A stretch of 64,000 bases of DNA from Ashinkailepas kermadecensis (GCA_034440615.1 JAOTOM010004062.1:1-64000); one strand, 5' to 3'; numbered from the stretch's first letter, positions 22,834 through 34,914 are shown. Notes: a model not told the origin generated them from the sequence alone. Numbers and translations: made by a program.

Positions 22834-24720
22834 GTGCGGCCGACGTCTGATTGGCTGCTGTTGGCTCGAAGACGGGATAGCGTGAGGCTGGACGCTTGTG
22901 GTGAAAGTGAAGCCAGGCTATTTCATGCAACTTTGTGTGATTAATGTTTGGACAACTCCAATTGGAGGCTACCAGCACTTGTACCCCCCCTCCCTCATCT
23001 TCCGGTTCTTACGCCGTTGATGGCATCCCTGTCCACTTCGGTTACCCATCGAACTTGCTGGACACTTCTCGAAACGCATCCTTCTGTGTTATCATCCAGC
23101 TGAATATCAGCCAAGTCCATACCGGCCCCCACGGATTGTAGATTCCTGTCAAGTTGTTGGTGTTGGTGTTGGTGTTGGTCAAGTTGTTGGTGTTACGGCC
23201 TGAGATTATCTGGCCTGGTAGTCCCTGGAGCGCACAGCAACCCGACCTTCAGCTGAATGGCGTTTTGTCTCGCAGTGCGGGATAATTGTCTACTCCCGTG
23301 GCGCAGCAGCTTCTGGCACCTGGCTTTCATATTGTGGTCTCGTTTTTTTTAAACATCGCTTATCTGACTGACATTTAAAACAGGAATGATCCCCAATAAT
23401 GGGCCATTGCAGTGGCCCGTCCTAGTGATGCCACACTTGCATTGTTAGCCGCTGTGAATCTTCTTCCCGAAGTTCAAATCTTAACCCTCGCCCAACTAAA
23501 GCATTTTGCCATCCTCCCCTGCCGACGGGAGGGTTACCACCCTTTGTCCATGTCGCCATCCTCCCCTGCCGACGGGAGGGTTACCACCCTTCGTCATTTT
23601 CCCCAAATTGAGCTAGAAACCGCCACATTGTTTGCTAAACGTTCTGCCTAATGATGCCGACCATGATCAGGTGAGGTCAGCCGGCGACTCCTTGGACAGG
23701 TCAAAGATGACCATTTTTAGAACGAAATCGGTTATTTTCGACTGAAGCGCACTGTCACATGCAGCAACAACTCAAGAAAATGGCGTGTAGATGAGTGTAG
23801 ATGAGTGTAGATGAGTGTAGTCGAGTGTAGATCTGGACATGACCTGTGAGCTGATATGACTTTTATCATGATGGACCTATTGATAGGCTTCCCGGTCAGG
23901 TCAAAGGCACCCTTGTCGATATAGATTTTACACATTTTGCGAAGTAAACGTGACAAAACGACATGTCGGATGGCTGAGGGATCCTGAGACATAAACGGAC
24001 GCTTAGCTTGTATTCCTGCAGTAAAGGGCATCTAAGAGCTCGAGATAATATAAAGTCATTGATGACCTCGGATAACCTTCTGCATATTTGGAACCACTCT
24101 GGGTCATTTTGCGTGGGGAGGGGGTAATTGGAATGTGGTGCCCATTTCGATCTTCGAAAAGGGGAATATGCAAATTTTGTGCAAAATGTCGATAACTAGA
24201 TGAAGTTAGCTAGTTATTTGGGCTCTAGGGCGCATCGACATCATTGATGAAATATCGTCAAAGGAAATGAGACCAAGGCCTTGACCTGATACGATACATT
24301 CCCGGCATGTAGTAATGATCCATCCGACCTATGACCTAGCACACGATCCGTCAGACGGGCAGTCATCTGAAGGTATTTGGTAATCCCCACGTGAGCACAT
24401 GTGCGGTAGACTTGTCGGTAATTGCAAATGCTCGCACCATGTCTGGACCTTAGACAAAGTCTGACCATTGGCCTCGCCCCTGAGGTCAATGGATGACCTC
24501 ACAGTGTAATGTTTGGTGTCATTTGCGAGATATAGCACAAGTTGCACGCTAGATTTTGTTTTGCTTCTCTGGCCTGCACTATTGGAAATTGCATAGGTGT
24601 CATACCAACCCTCCTGTGCCAGTCCAAACCTCATGAACCCAAACCCAAATAACCATATGCCACTAAATTGTAATGTTTAGAACTAAATAGTAATTTAGTA
24701 ACAGTAGCTAGTAACAGCTA
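22834..24720. other. Presumed intron 2 of gene C
   Basis: No exon recognised. Contains a 48-bp direct duplication with an internal CCTCCC/GGGAGG hairpin (23505-23600), a GGTGTT stretch (23157-23192) and a GATGAGTGTA repeat (23787-23825). Confidence 0.45.
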
Positions 24721-24724
24721 GCCA

Positions 24725-24960
24725 ACTACCCTGATAACTCTACCCTGAGACATCACTGACAACTACCCTGAGACATCACTAACAACACCCTGAGACATCA
24801 CTGACTACTACCCTGAGACATCACTGACAACTACCCTGAGGCATCACTGACAATACCCTGAGACATCACTGACAACTACCCTGAGACATCACTGACAACT
24901 ACCCTGAGACATCACTGACAACTACCCTGAGACATCACTGACTACTACTCTGGAACTACT
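24725..24960. repeat. 23-bp minisatellite before gene C exon 3
   Basis: About ten units with core ACCCTGAGACATCACTGAC. It ends 30 bases before the acceptor of the exon at 24994. Confidence 0.9.
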
Positions 24961-24993
24961 TTGGTACATCACTGACATGGTGTGCTCCCACAG

Positions 24994-25095
24994 ATGCTGG
25001 AGAGGCTCGAAGAGGCAGTGACTCAATATGAGGAAAAGCGACTACCTGAGTCTCACGGAAGACACGGAAGTCCTACCACAGCAGGAAGTCCCACG
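24994..25095 (+). CDS. Gene C exon 3 (34 codons)
   Basis: Acceptor TGCTCCCACAG precedes ATG CTG GAG; the exon ends at donor CCCACG/GTAGGT (25096) and is phase 0 at both ends, matching exon 2. The first half reads MLERLEEAVTQYEEKRLPES, an amphipathic charged helix; the second half (HGRHGSPTTAGSPT) already consists of the first units of the following minisatellite. This suggests the repeat expansion has spread into coding sequence or created a new exon end. Later exons were not found. Confidence 0.5.
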
Positions 25096-25405
25096 GTAGG
25101 TATGAAAGTCCCACCACAGCAGTAAGCACCACGGTAGGTATAGAAGTCCCACCACAGCAGTAAGCACCACGGTAGGCATAGAAGTCCCACCACAGCAGGA
25201 AGTTCCACGGTAGGTATGAAAGTCCCACCACAGCAGGAAGCCCCACGGAAGGTATGGAAGTCCTATCACAGCAGGAAGTACCACGGTAGGTATGAAAGTC
25301 CTACCACAGCAGGAAGCCCCACGGAAGGTATGGAAGTCCTATACAGCAGGAGGTATCACGGTAGGTATGAAAGTCCCACCACAGCAGGAAGCACCACGGA
25401 GGGTA
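25060..25405. repeat. 38-bp minisatellite carrying acceptor- and donor-like sites
   Basis: About nine units. Each contains CCACCACAG, a short stretch (CAGGAAGCCCCACG type) and GTAGGTAT, so nearly every unit repeats the exon 3 donor CACG/GTAGGT together with an upstream CAG. Confidence 0.92.
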
Positions 25406-25409
25406 CCCC

Positions 25410-27750
25410 GGAATGCAGCGGATTGTCTCGCCTTTCACTGACCTAGGGTCACGGACCCGAACAAAAAGAAAATGTCGACGTTTGGGCCAGATCAATCTGA
25501 GATAAATCGATTGTTGCTTCTCGTTTGTCACTTAGGAGACAAACAAATGAGAAACAAGTTATAGAACAGCAAAGCAGGCAGAGAGCAGCGTTTGGCTCTA
25601 ATGGCGTTTGCGCATGCTGATGGTTCTTATCTAGTGATGGGTCTTACCTAGTGATGGATCTTACCTGGTAATGGGTCTTTGCTGATAATGGGCAGGGGTT
25701 CAAGCCATCCCAACTTCCTTTCGAGCCACCTGAATACGGGTTTAAGGCAGCCCAATGTTTTGAAGAAGACAATAAGAGACATTACGGAGCGGTAGTGCAC
25801 ATTGCAAGCATGTCCGGAGAAGATCAACATTCATTGTTTTTTGTTTTTGTGTCACTCATGCAGTGTGCGTGTGTCTGAATTATTTGGGTTATCTACCCTT
25901 TAACTGCTGTATTTTGCCATCATTACTGGGCTGGAACCTCCGCTAACATTACCACGGCGATTGACAATGGCAGTTACCCACAATCCAATCAATAATTGTT
26001 GAACTGTCTCTGACAGCCAAACATGAACAGCTTACGCAAGATCCCCACACCCCGTCTCGAGATGTGGTCCTTGAAGGTCTTCGTCTAACTTCTAAACAAA
26101 GCGTTGGACGGAGACGAACGTGGTACCATCGAAAGGCACGTGACACTTATTGTCCGAAAATGGCTTTATCTTTTTTGCTGTTAAATAAAAAAAAATCAAC
26201 ATGTCAATCTTTGGGAAAATCGATTTGTCAACGATTCATTGCATATCGGCATATTAGGGGAACTCAGGTCATGTAATGTAACTTCGACACTATTTAGGCC
26301 ACGCCAACTCGAAATAAACCACATACCATGGAAACTGCAGTGCCTAAGTAGGCTTAGCACACATTACGCACTTTATCCTTACCTGAACTCAGGCCACCCG
26401 ACGGAAGAAAACACAAATTGGATATGGTACTTCTCCCGATGCTTCTGCATGCATTCCAAAGTAAAATTATGTTTGAAGAGCATGCATATTTTTTTTTTTA
26501 ATAGGGAAATTTCCCAAAAATTGGTCGTCTTTGGCCCTGACCCCTGACCTGACCACAAACAAAAATCCCAGATATACGTTTTAGAGACACTGCCCTTACG
26601 TACAGTACAAAAATGCACTTAAGTAGTACAATTCATTTAATTATTTTCCTGTGTATGAGTATGAGATCCTCAAACATTCTTTTTGGAGATGGTCCTGTTT
26701 TATCTGAGCTAGGTCAATGCCTTTACATGACCTGAAGTTGAACTTTTACTTCAAATGTAAAAATAGTTCAGGACAAGTACAGAATATGTCGCCGCTCTGC
26801 GCATCGCAGTCTGCCCGCTATCGCGGAAAAACCTTGGCCAGGGGCGCATAAACACTCTCGAGACGGAGCGGGGTAAGTTGTGCGCACAGTTAGCGACACT
26901 GCAGAATGTAGGTCAAAGGTCACAGCGTAGACGATCATGCTCTTCTGTTCAGCCAATATAAGGGGAAATCGGCCATTGTTTGGTACTCAGAGTCCGAGCA
27001 GCCCGCTCACATGCAATTGTGAATGGAGAATCGAAATATTTTTTGTTTTCCTTAATTCTAACAGATAGACTTCGGATCATAGCACACAACTGTAGGCATG
27101 TTTTTTTTTCTTCTTGAAACACAGCCAGGCCACTTTGGCGTGGGGTGATCATGAGATGGGCAGCTGTATTATCTTTGAAGTTCATTGGTCAATATGTTGA
27201 ACGTTGCTAATGTTTTTCTTCTCAGGAAGCATGACATAAATTGGCATACAAGTGTTGTTCAGCCTATCGGCATTGAACGGCTTGTCATGATATGAGTTAT
27301 GGTGCGACAATACAAGATAAAAGTGTGGTGAAATTACAGGTTGAAGTATATTACGTGGTATTTTCTGATTGCTTCATGCTTTTCGCCAGAATACGTGAGG
27401 TGGCGAAAAGTGGTCCTAAAAAGCATGCAACACTAAAAGCAACACTCTTCAGTAGTCGTCACCGCATTTGTTTACATAAATAAGGGTTGTGATCGGCCTA
27501 CCCCACCACGAGGATCAGCTTACTCCACGCTTGGGTTGAGACAAGGGCGATGCGACGGAACAACTAAAAATATTACTGATTTATAATTGTTTGAGAACAC
27601 TTTGAATGCGCCTCATATGTTCCTTAATGATCACTTTTTCAGGATATCGGTACAAAATACATATAATCAACCTGTCTCACCACCTGCACTCAAGGCCCTC
27701 TGAAGCAAAAATTGGCTCAATTTACCTCGACTTCCCCTTGAGCCTTATCT
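25410..27750. other. No gene seen
   Basis: Low-complexity-poor, AT-moderate sequence with only short unrecognised frames; a short three-unit repeat of GTGATGGGTCTTACCT is present at 25632-25680. Later exons of gene C could be hidden here. Confidence 0.45.
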
Positions 27751-27754
27751 TGCA

Positions 27755-27985
27755 GCATCTAGCGCTGCTCTCCATTCCAGCGGATGCTTCACTTCGCCAA
27801 CCAATGTTGCCCTCCATTCCAATAGACGCCTCATCTCACGACTAATGCCGTTCTTTATTCCAGCGGACGCCTCCTCTCACCAACTAGTGCTGCCCTCTAT
27901 TGCAGTTGACCATCACGTTGCTTCAGTGCTGCCCTCTATTCCGGCGGACACTTGACGTCGCCAACTAGTGCTGCCCTCTATTACA
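27755..27985. repeat. Degenerate minisatellite of about 50 bp
   Basis: Five degenerate units sharing CTGCCCTCTATTCCAGCGGA and CTCACCAACTAGTG segments. CTCTATTCCAG is acceptor-like. Confidence 0.75.
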
Positions 27986-28084
27986 GTGAGGCCGAATGTT
28001 CTGTGATCGGCTGCAGCGGACGTTCCGTCGACCGCCGGAGACCGAGAGCGACAACCACCGACCGCCGCACGTCGACCACGGGCC

Positions 28085-28345
28085 CGGTGGTCACGTGCAC
28101 TGACCGACCACGACACGAGCACTGACCGACCTCCGCACGTGCACTGACCGACCGCCGCACGAGCACTGACCGACCGCCGCACGAGCACTGACCGACCGCC
28201 GCACGAGCACTGACCGACCGCCGCACGAGCACTGACCGACCGCCGCACGAGCACTGACCGACCGCCGCACGAGCACTGACCGACCGCCGCACGAGCACTG
28301 ACCGACCACCGCACGAGCACTGACCGACCGCCGCACGTGCGCTGG
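28085..28345. repeat. 22-bp minisatellite
   Basis: About ten copies of GCACGAGCACTGACCGACCG plus CC. On the minus strand each unit contains TCG/GTCAGT, a donor-like site, and the array follows an acceptor-like GTGGTCTTCCAG at about 28350. No exon is firmly assigned. Confidence 0.92.
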
Positions 28346-28554
28346 AAGACCACAGCACGCGGTTGCTGTAGCGACACGTGACTCGATGGTGACGCAGTGG
28401 ATGAGCCCATAGGTGCAGCTGTGCAGCCACGTACTTGTGACGCCACTACGTGACGTCACAAGTATCACAAGCCCACGCACCTAGAGACTTACTGACGCGT
28501 GGGCTGACGTCTGACGTGTGGAATGGCGTCCACGTGTGATGTGGCATTTGTGCG

Positions 28555-28710
28555 AAGTGAATTTGGACGGAGTGCATTTGTACGAAGTGAATTTGTACGA
28601 AGTGAATTTGTACGAAGTGAATTTGGACGAAGTGAATTTGGACGAAGTAAATTTGGACGAAGTGAATTTGGACGAAGTGAATTTGGACGAAGTGAATTTG
28701 GACGAATATC
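28555..28710. repeat. 15-bp minisatellite
   Basis: About ten copies of GAATTTGGACGAAGT with early TGTACGA variants. Multiples of three keep both strands open. Confidence 0.93.
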
Positions 28711-28872
28711 GTTGCAAGTTGGCTGACAATTGTGGCTAGCCGCGTGTGACTGGCTGTTGATGCTGATGTAGGTGTGAGCAGGTGAGCAACAGCAGTAATG
28801 ATAAACGTCAACACCGTCCGGCAGATCCTGACCCAGTCTGGGCGCAAATTTTCCACGCACAAAGATGACCGG

Positions 28873-28917
28873 CACTGGCGTCTTATCTGTGCGATTGGCA
28901 CAGATAAGACGCCAGTG
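28873..28917. repeat. Perfect 20-bp hairpin
   Basis: CACTGGCGTCTTATCTGTGC at 28873-28892 is exactly inverted at 28898-28917 around a 5-base loop. It lies just before a SINE-like unit. Confidence 0.85.
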
Positions 28918-28959
28918 GCGGTCGGGAGTGCTCCCCCGCATACCCGGCGGACTGGGGGG

Positions 28960-29250
28960 GTGGTGTGGTGGGTTAGTGCGTCTCTGTCGTAAACTAAAGG
29001 TCGCGGGTTCGAACTGCACGGGCTCCGCTTCTCCACGGCCGTACAGAGCAAGGCGGTGTCGGTGTAGCCCAGGGTGAGTGCGTCGCAGTGGCGCCAATGG
29101 CGTTATCATGCGATCAATAAGGCAGTGTCGGTTCAGTCCAGGGTGAGTGCGTCGTAGTGGCGCCAATAACGTTATCATGCTATCAACAAGGCAGTATCGG
29201 CGTAGTCCAGTCTGAGTGCGTCCTGTGACGTCAGTGGCGTTACCATGCCA
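28960..29250 (+). mobile_element. tRNA-like SINE with a tandem 3' body
   Basis: Head GTGGTGGGTTAGTGCGTCTC and B box GGTTCGAACTG at about 29008, then three copies of a unit of about 73 bp carrying AAGGCAGTGTCGG, GTGAGTGCGTCG and GGCGCCAATAACGTTATC. It is unlike families 1 and 2. Confidence 0.55.
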
Positions 29251-29489
29251 TCGACATATAAACACAAGTTTTCGACATTCTTATAGTGTGGCTTCAAGTC
29301 GTTGTCTGGCCGGCAGAGCTGTACATTGTACAGAACCAACGGAGACTATGCCGATGTTGCGTCGCTTGCAGCGCTATTCGAAATGATGTTCGAAGATGCG
29401 TGTTTTTGTATGTGCATCACAGCGTTTATTTAATATATTTGAGCTGAGCCCTAGCGTGCATATGTATTTTGTCTTCCCTAGCGAAATCC

Positions 29490-29492
<3 letters not shown>

Positions 29493-29527
<35 letters not shown>

Positions 29528-29545
29528 TTATATATATATATAATT
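29493..29545. repeat. (AT)n tract
   Basis: Interrupted (AT)n of about 50 bases. Confidence 0.95.
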
Positions 29546-29919
29546 TTGTTCTCCATGCTGGCGTTCAGGTATTCCAATAGAACTCCTTAACGTAGCCGGA
29601 ACTTTGATGCGTAGATGGCTAGTAATTAGCTTTTCTATCAACGAGTCAAAGTCTGTGTATATATATTCATTGCGCATCAGTACTTGTCTCACTCTACCCA
29701 GCTTACGATCTAACAGTGGCTATGTAGAGCAACTCTTAATTGCCCTCCTCACACAGACCCCAATGACACCTCTGTACATCAGTCACCACCTCCATTCATG
29801 CATCTACCTTGGTTTGTAGGTTTCGTGCAAACATGAGTCACACAGTCACCGTAATGGGTCAACAGGTCAAGGCATCGGTCAACAGGTCGAGGAACGGGAG
29901 CTTGTTGCTGACACTGTGC

Positions 29920-30345
29920 GCTACACAGTACTCTACACTGTACTCTGCTCAGCACTCTACACGAAGAGCACAGTACACGCGTAGGCAGTGCCACAGTACA
30001 CTGTACTCAACACAGTACTCTACACTGTACTCTACTCAGCACTCTACACGAGGAGCACAGTACACGCGTAGGCAGTGCCACAGTACACTGTACTCAACAC
30101 AGTACTCTACACTGTACTCTGCTCAGCACTCTACACGAAGAGCACACTACACGCGTAGGCAGTGCCACAGTACACTGTACTCAACACAGTACTCTACACT
30201 GTACTCTGCTCAGCACTCTACACGAAGAGCACAGTACACGCGTAGGCAGTGCCACAGTACACTGTACTCAACACAGTACTCTACACTGTACTCTGCTCAG
30301 CACTCTACACGAAGAGCACACTACACGCGTAGGCAGTGCGTGAAG
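29920..30345. repeat. About 87-bp minisatellite
   Basis: Five near-identical units containing GTACTCAACACAGTACTCTA and ACACGCGTAGGCAGTGCC. The plus-strand frame from 29809 is open through them because the unit is 29 codons; the upstream 30 codons show no domain. A short 13-bp repeat (CACGACTCAAGGT) follows at 30372-30411. Confidence 0.9.
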
Positions 30346-30454
30346 TCTGATTTGGCGGCCTGCCAGGTGGCCACACGACTCAAGGTCACGACTCAAGGTC
30401 ACGACTCAAGGTCCGCCCAACATGGAGCCAACACGGTGGCGGCTCCAATATGAC

Positions 30455-30895
30455 GTGTGTGACAGCTGGTGACGGCTTGCGTCAGCTGACGTCACAGCTG
30501 GTCAGCTGGTGACGGCTTGTGTCAGCTGATGTGATAGCTGGTGACGGCTTGCGTCAGCTGACGTGACAGCTGGTGACGGCTTGCGTCAGCTGACGTGACA
30601 GCTGTTAGCGTCAGTTGTGACAGCTGGTGTGTCAGCTGAGTGACAGCCTGCGTCAGCTGATGTGACAGCTGGTGACGGCTTGCGTCAGCTGACGTGACAG
30701 CTGGTGACAGCCTGCGTCAGCTGACGTGACAGCTGGTCAGCTGGTGACGGCTTGCGTCAGCTGACGTGACAGCTGGTGACGGCTTGCGTCAGCTGATGTG
30801 ACAGCTGGTCAGCTGGTGACGGCTTGCGTCAGCTGATGTGACAGCTGGTGACGGCTTGCGTCAGCTGATGTGACAGCTGGTCAGCTGGTGGCGCA
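30455..30895. repeat. Minisatellite rich in CAGCTG and TGACGT motifs
   Basis: About 14 units of GTGACAGCTGGTGACGGCTT plus GCGTCAGCTGA. Each carries two or more CAGCTG palindromes (E-box type) and TGACGT or TGACGTCA (CRE type) motifs. Confidence 0.92.
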
Positions 30896-30929
30896 GGCTG
30901 GGTGTGCCAGCTGGCAGCTCCGCTGCTCA

Positions 30930-31375
30930 AAGGTAGCCGACATCACGGCAGCACACAGCGCTCGGCTGGTGTGGTGACCTGACCACGCCAGCAACCAGGT
31001 CACCGGCACACTGGGGAAGAAGTCATCAGCAGTCACTACCTGACCTGCCCTGATCTGAGAGCAGACAGGTCACCGGCACACTGGGGCACACAGGTCAGGA
31101 GTTGCCACATGACTTGAAGTGACATGACAGCAGCCAGGTCACGGACACACTGGGGCAGACAGTCATCAGCAGTCACTGCCTGACCCGACCTGACCTGACA
31201 GCAGCCAGATCACGGACACACTGGGGCAGACAGTCATCAGCAGTCACTGCCTGACCTGAGCTGACCTGACAGCAGGCAGGTCACGGACACACTGGGGAAG
31301 ACAGTCATCAGCAGTCACTGCCTGACCTGAGCTGACCTGACAGCAGCCAGGGCTCCGACACATTGGGGCAGACGG
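30930..31375. repeat. About 67-bp minisatellite
   Basis: Six units sharing GGACACACTGGGGCAGACAG, TCATCAGCAGTCACTGCCTG and ACCTGACAGCAGCCAGGTCA. Confidence 0.88.
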
Positions 31376-31379
31376 TCAT

Positions 31380-32170
31380 CGGCAGTCACCACCTGATGCC
31401 ACTACACTTATACTTTTTGGCATCGACCTGTCAACCCTCGTGTGTGGGGAGTGTTGAAGAAACTCCCACATTGTTTGCGATAACGGGAAAATGGCGCACG
31501 TTAGCACACTGCCACTTGAAGTAGCTGACCGGGCGTCCTTTGCCGACCTCAAGACATAGGAATTTGAGGATACCATGGAAGCCCTGGCAGCTATTACGTC
31601 ATGAGTCGCAACATGGCAAGCTGTTGTTCGCCCACATCACGAATTATGAACAAGTAACGTCACTTGTTGTCCTCAAACAGTCAATGTTGGTCGTGTTATG
31701 GTGATAGGCAGACTAGATAATGTCACTTGTTGTTCCCAAACAGTCAATGTTGGTCGTGGTATGGTGATGGATAACGTGCTTGCATCAGCCATTGGTCGCG
31801 TCATGGGTATTGGAGGTCACTGACCCAATTTGACCTCAGAGGAGTCGTTTTCGTTGTCTGAGCTACTAAGTGCTTAGACTCTCCGTCCCGTTTCACCTCT
31901 GGGTACAATCAATTTTTTATTCTTCAGGTTCCATTCCGGAAGGTTCCAAAGCAAGGTCAGAGGTCAGCCCTTCAACCCCGCCTGACCGTTAACCAATGCA
32001 TCAAAGTGTAATGTAGTTTACATTCATGCTATCCATAGATCGTACTCATTACGATGCTGAACATCGGAAGCTTGTATCTATCATCAGGTTTGCACAGGCA
32101 GTCATTAAACGTAATTGGTGGTCTTTGCGAATAGTCTGGGAGGTGAACCAGCAACATCTAGGTAAAGAAA
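31380..32170. other. Possible distal part of the minus-strand gene; no exon assigned
   Basis: A minus-strand frame (31576-31376) ends in a stop and encodes LSQTMWEFLQHSPHTRVDRS near its end; it could be a last exon of the gene at 33.5-41.3 kb, but no good acceptor is seen. A 46-bp direct duplication (31657-31770) is also present. Confidence 0.2.
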
Positions 32171-32174
32171 TGGA

Positions 32175-32400
32175 CGGGGTGGGTGGGGGAGTCGCGGTAG
32201 CTTAGACGGTGGGTGGGGGAGTCGCAGTAGCTCGGACGGTAGGACGTTACACTCTTGATCGCAGGATCGTGGGTTCGAGTCCCACAGCCCACGGGATTTC
32301 CGAGTTCACCCGTACATTCGGCGTGGGGGGTTGGCGATGCTCATAGGACCGAGCAATTAAACCGCTTTTTAGAAGCACCCAAGGTTCATTCAAGTATAAA
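32175..32400 (+). mobile_element. tRNA-Lys-derived SINE with partly duplicated head
   Basis: GTAGCTCGGACGGTAGGACG, CTCTTGATCGCAGGATC and GTGGGTTCGAGTCCCAC closely follow tRNA-Lys order and sequence. The first 35 bases of the head are present twice (32178 and 32208). The body (GGCGTGGGGGGTTGGCGATG, GAGCAATTAAACC) is tRNA-unrelated. A single mutated anticodon loop and the tail argue against a working tRNA gene. Confidence 0.75.
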
Positions 32401-32661
32401 CAATGAACATCAATGACAAACAAAAACATATAAATTGCGAGATTTCGTCACGTGCGACCTGCTGATGCTAGTTTCACGCCACTAGTCGTCTGTAGAAATA
32501 TAGAACGACTGCAGTTGTCCCCACCTGGTGTGTCTTCAGTGGCGAAGGTGGCGAACGCCGGGTATGGACGAGGACTGACGTCGTCGTCATGACATCGTCA
32601 TGACGTGACATGACGTGGTCTGACGTCGACATCCGGCGTGCCTGATGCCGACTGGCCATGT

Positions 32662-33296
32662 CGGATAATCTGATAGTCTGATAGTCTGATAGTCTGATAG
32701 TCTGATAGTCTGATAGTCTGATAGTCTGATAGTCTGATAGTTGATAGTCTGATAATCTGGTCTGATAGTCTGATAGTCTGATAGTCTGATAGTCTGATAG
32801 TCTGATAGTCTGATAGTCTGATAGTCTGATAGTCTGATAGTCTGATAGTCTGATAGTCTGATAGTCTGATAGTCTGATAGTCTGATAGTCTGATAGTCTG
32901 ATAGTCTGATAGTCTGATAGTCTGATAGTCTGATAGTCTGATAGTCTGATAGTTGATAGTCTGATAGTCTGATAGTCTGATAGTCTGATAGTCTGATAGT
33001 CTGATAGTTAGTTGATAATCTGATAGTCGATAGTCTGATAGTCTGATAGTCTGATAGTCTGATAGTCTGATAGTCTGATAGTCTGATAGTCTGATAGTCT
33101 GATAGTCTGATAGTCTGATAGTCTGATAGTCTGATAGTCTGATAGTCTGATAGTCTGATAGTCTGATAGTCTGATAGTCTGATAGTCTGATAGTCTGATA
33201 GTCTGATAGTCTGATAGTCTGATAGTCTGATAGTCTGATAGTCTGATAGTCTGATAGTCTGATAGTCTGATAGTCTGATAGTCTGATAGTCTGACT
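32662..33296. repeat. 8-bp minisatellite
   Basis: About 79 copies of GTCTGATA, with a few shortened units (AGTTGATAG) at about 32740, 32952 and 33008. It lies in the presumed intron after exon 4 of the minus-strand gene. Confidence 0.97.
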
Positions 33297-33572
33297 TCAG
33301 ATAGTCTGAAGGCCTGCTCGGGGTGCATAACAACAACTGCTATTTCATCAACATGTGCAACATTTCAATTCGTCGATGCCGGGAATTTCACCAGCCGGCC
33401 TTTCTTGGGACGTAGAAAGGATGTTTGTAACGGGGAGGCCATGTTCCCAATGTTCACGCTTTCACTGGGAGACGGGAAGTGGATAGCATGATGAAAGCGT
33501 AAGTTTCCACCACAAGGATTGACGGAGGAGTGTCTCGGGACTTTTCTCTGTCCGCCTGTTGCCTATTCCCAC

Positions 33573-33726
33573 CTTCCGATTCTGACGAAATAGCTGTAAG
33601 GGTAGCCGGCGTTGAGCGCGTTCGCGTTGACGAGACACAGCCGGTAGGGCAGACACTCCTGCTCGGGAGATAGCAGAAGGGAGACCAGTCCGGCTGCCAG
33701 ACGAAAACCAACCGGATCGAGCACGG
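33573..33726 (-). CDS. Gene D exon 4: cysteine-containing hydrophobic exon
   Basis: Minus-strand exon with acceptor TTTCTCCATGTTCCAG (33727) in phase 1 and donor AAG/GTGGGA (33572) in phase 2, 154 nt. It encodes VLDPVGFRLAAGLVSLLLSP followed by EQECLPYRLCLVNANAL and GYPYSYFVRIGR. The Cys-x4-Leu-Cys segment after a hydrophobic stretch is reminiscent of the conserved C-terminal Cys motifs of small arthropod secreted proteins, a loose analogy only. The phase-1 acceptor fits the phase-1 donor of exon 3. At least one more exon should lie downstream (below 33572). The acceptor is the founder of the minisatellite just upstream on the minus strand. Confidence 0.6.
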
Positions 33727-34000
33727 CTGGAACATGGAGAAACCACTGCTGCACACATGGATAATTCACTGTTGAACACATGGATAAGCTACTGCTGAAC
33801 ACATGGAGAAACCACTGTTGAACACATGGAGAAACCACTGCTGAACAGATGGAGAAACCACTGCTGAACACATGGAAAAACCACTGGTGAACACATGGAG
33901 AAACTACTGCTGAACACATGGAGAACCCACTGCTGAACACATGGAGAAACCACTGCTGAACACATGGAGAAACCACGGCGGGAACATGGAGCCAAACACG
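33727..34000. repeat. 23-bp minisatellite made from the exon 4 acceptor
   Basis: About 11 units. On the minus strand the unit is CAGTGGTTTCTCCATGTGTT plus CAG: a pyrimidine-containing stretch ending in CAG, matching the true acceptor TGGTTTCTCCATGTTCCAG. The array therefore offers about 11 acceptor-like sites immediately before exon 4. Confidence 0.92.
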
Positions 34001-34439
34001 GCGGAAATATGACGCTGAATATGGCTGAAACGTTAAGTGAAACCCGGGTGAACTTTGGTGTGAAACACGGCTGAAGCATGTAATCAAACCGGATACAATT
34101 GGCACTCAGAATTGCTGATATTTACCTTGAACACCGTTCAAACCATGCTTTTAAACAGGAGATCGAAAACCTCTGTAGGGCCTTCCGTATTGAAGCGCGG
34201 AAGCCGTTCACTAACCCACGAAGACAGAAGCCAAAATCCCCAGTCCCAGCTGTCCTACTGATGCACTTCCAGTGGCATCAACAGGAGAGCTTTGTACCGG
34301 GTGCACAGGGCACGTAGACTGCGGTGCGCGTTCATGCTGGTTCCCTGTCCCTACCCCGTCCCTATATTAGGTTCATGTGCGTTCCCTGCCTCGACTTCCC
34401 TCGCTTACGTTCAGACTCATTCCCTGTCCCTACATCGCC

Positions 34440-34730
34440 CCTCTCGTAGTTCAGACTCAATACCCTGGCCCTACCGCGCCCCTCTCGCAGTTCAGACTCA
34501 ATACCATGGCCCTACCGCGCCCCTCTCGCAGTTCAGACTCAATACCCTGGCCCTACCGCGCCCCTCTCGCAGTTCAGACTCAATACCCTGGCCCTACCGC
34601 GCCCCTCTCGCAGTTCAGACTCAATACCCTGGCCCTACCGCGCCCCTCTCGCAGTTCAGACTCAATACCCTGGCCCTACCGCGCCCCTCTCGTAGTTCAG
34701 ACTCAATACCCTGGCCCTACCGCGCCCCCG
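34440..34730. repeat. 41-bp minisatellite
   Basis: Seven units containing CAGACTCAATACCCTGGCCC and TACCGCGCCCCTCTCG. Upstream to 34000 and downstream to 34910 there are decayed versions (GTTCCCTGTCCCTACC type) but no gene. Confidence 0.92.
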
Positions 34731-34914
34731 TACGGCAGCAGTTCGCCCACCCTGGCCCTCTCTTGCGTTCAGCTCATTACTTCCCTACCCGCGGGCCGCC
34801 CTCTCTGTTCAGCTCATTATCCCTACCGCTCCTCTCGCACGTCCATGCTCGTTCCCTGTCCCTCCCCGTCCCTCTCGACGACGCGCTTCTAGGCGCGTCC
34901 GCCGATAACTAGGT

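Noticed and set aside
32205..32295. A functional tRNA-Lys gene
   Set aside because: The acceptor stem does not pair, the head is partly duplicated and a SINE body follows.
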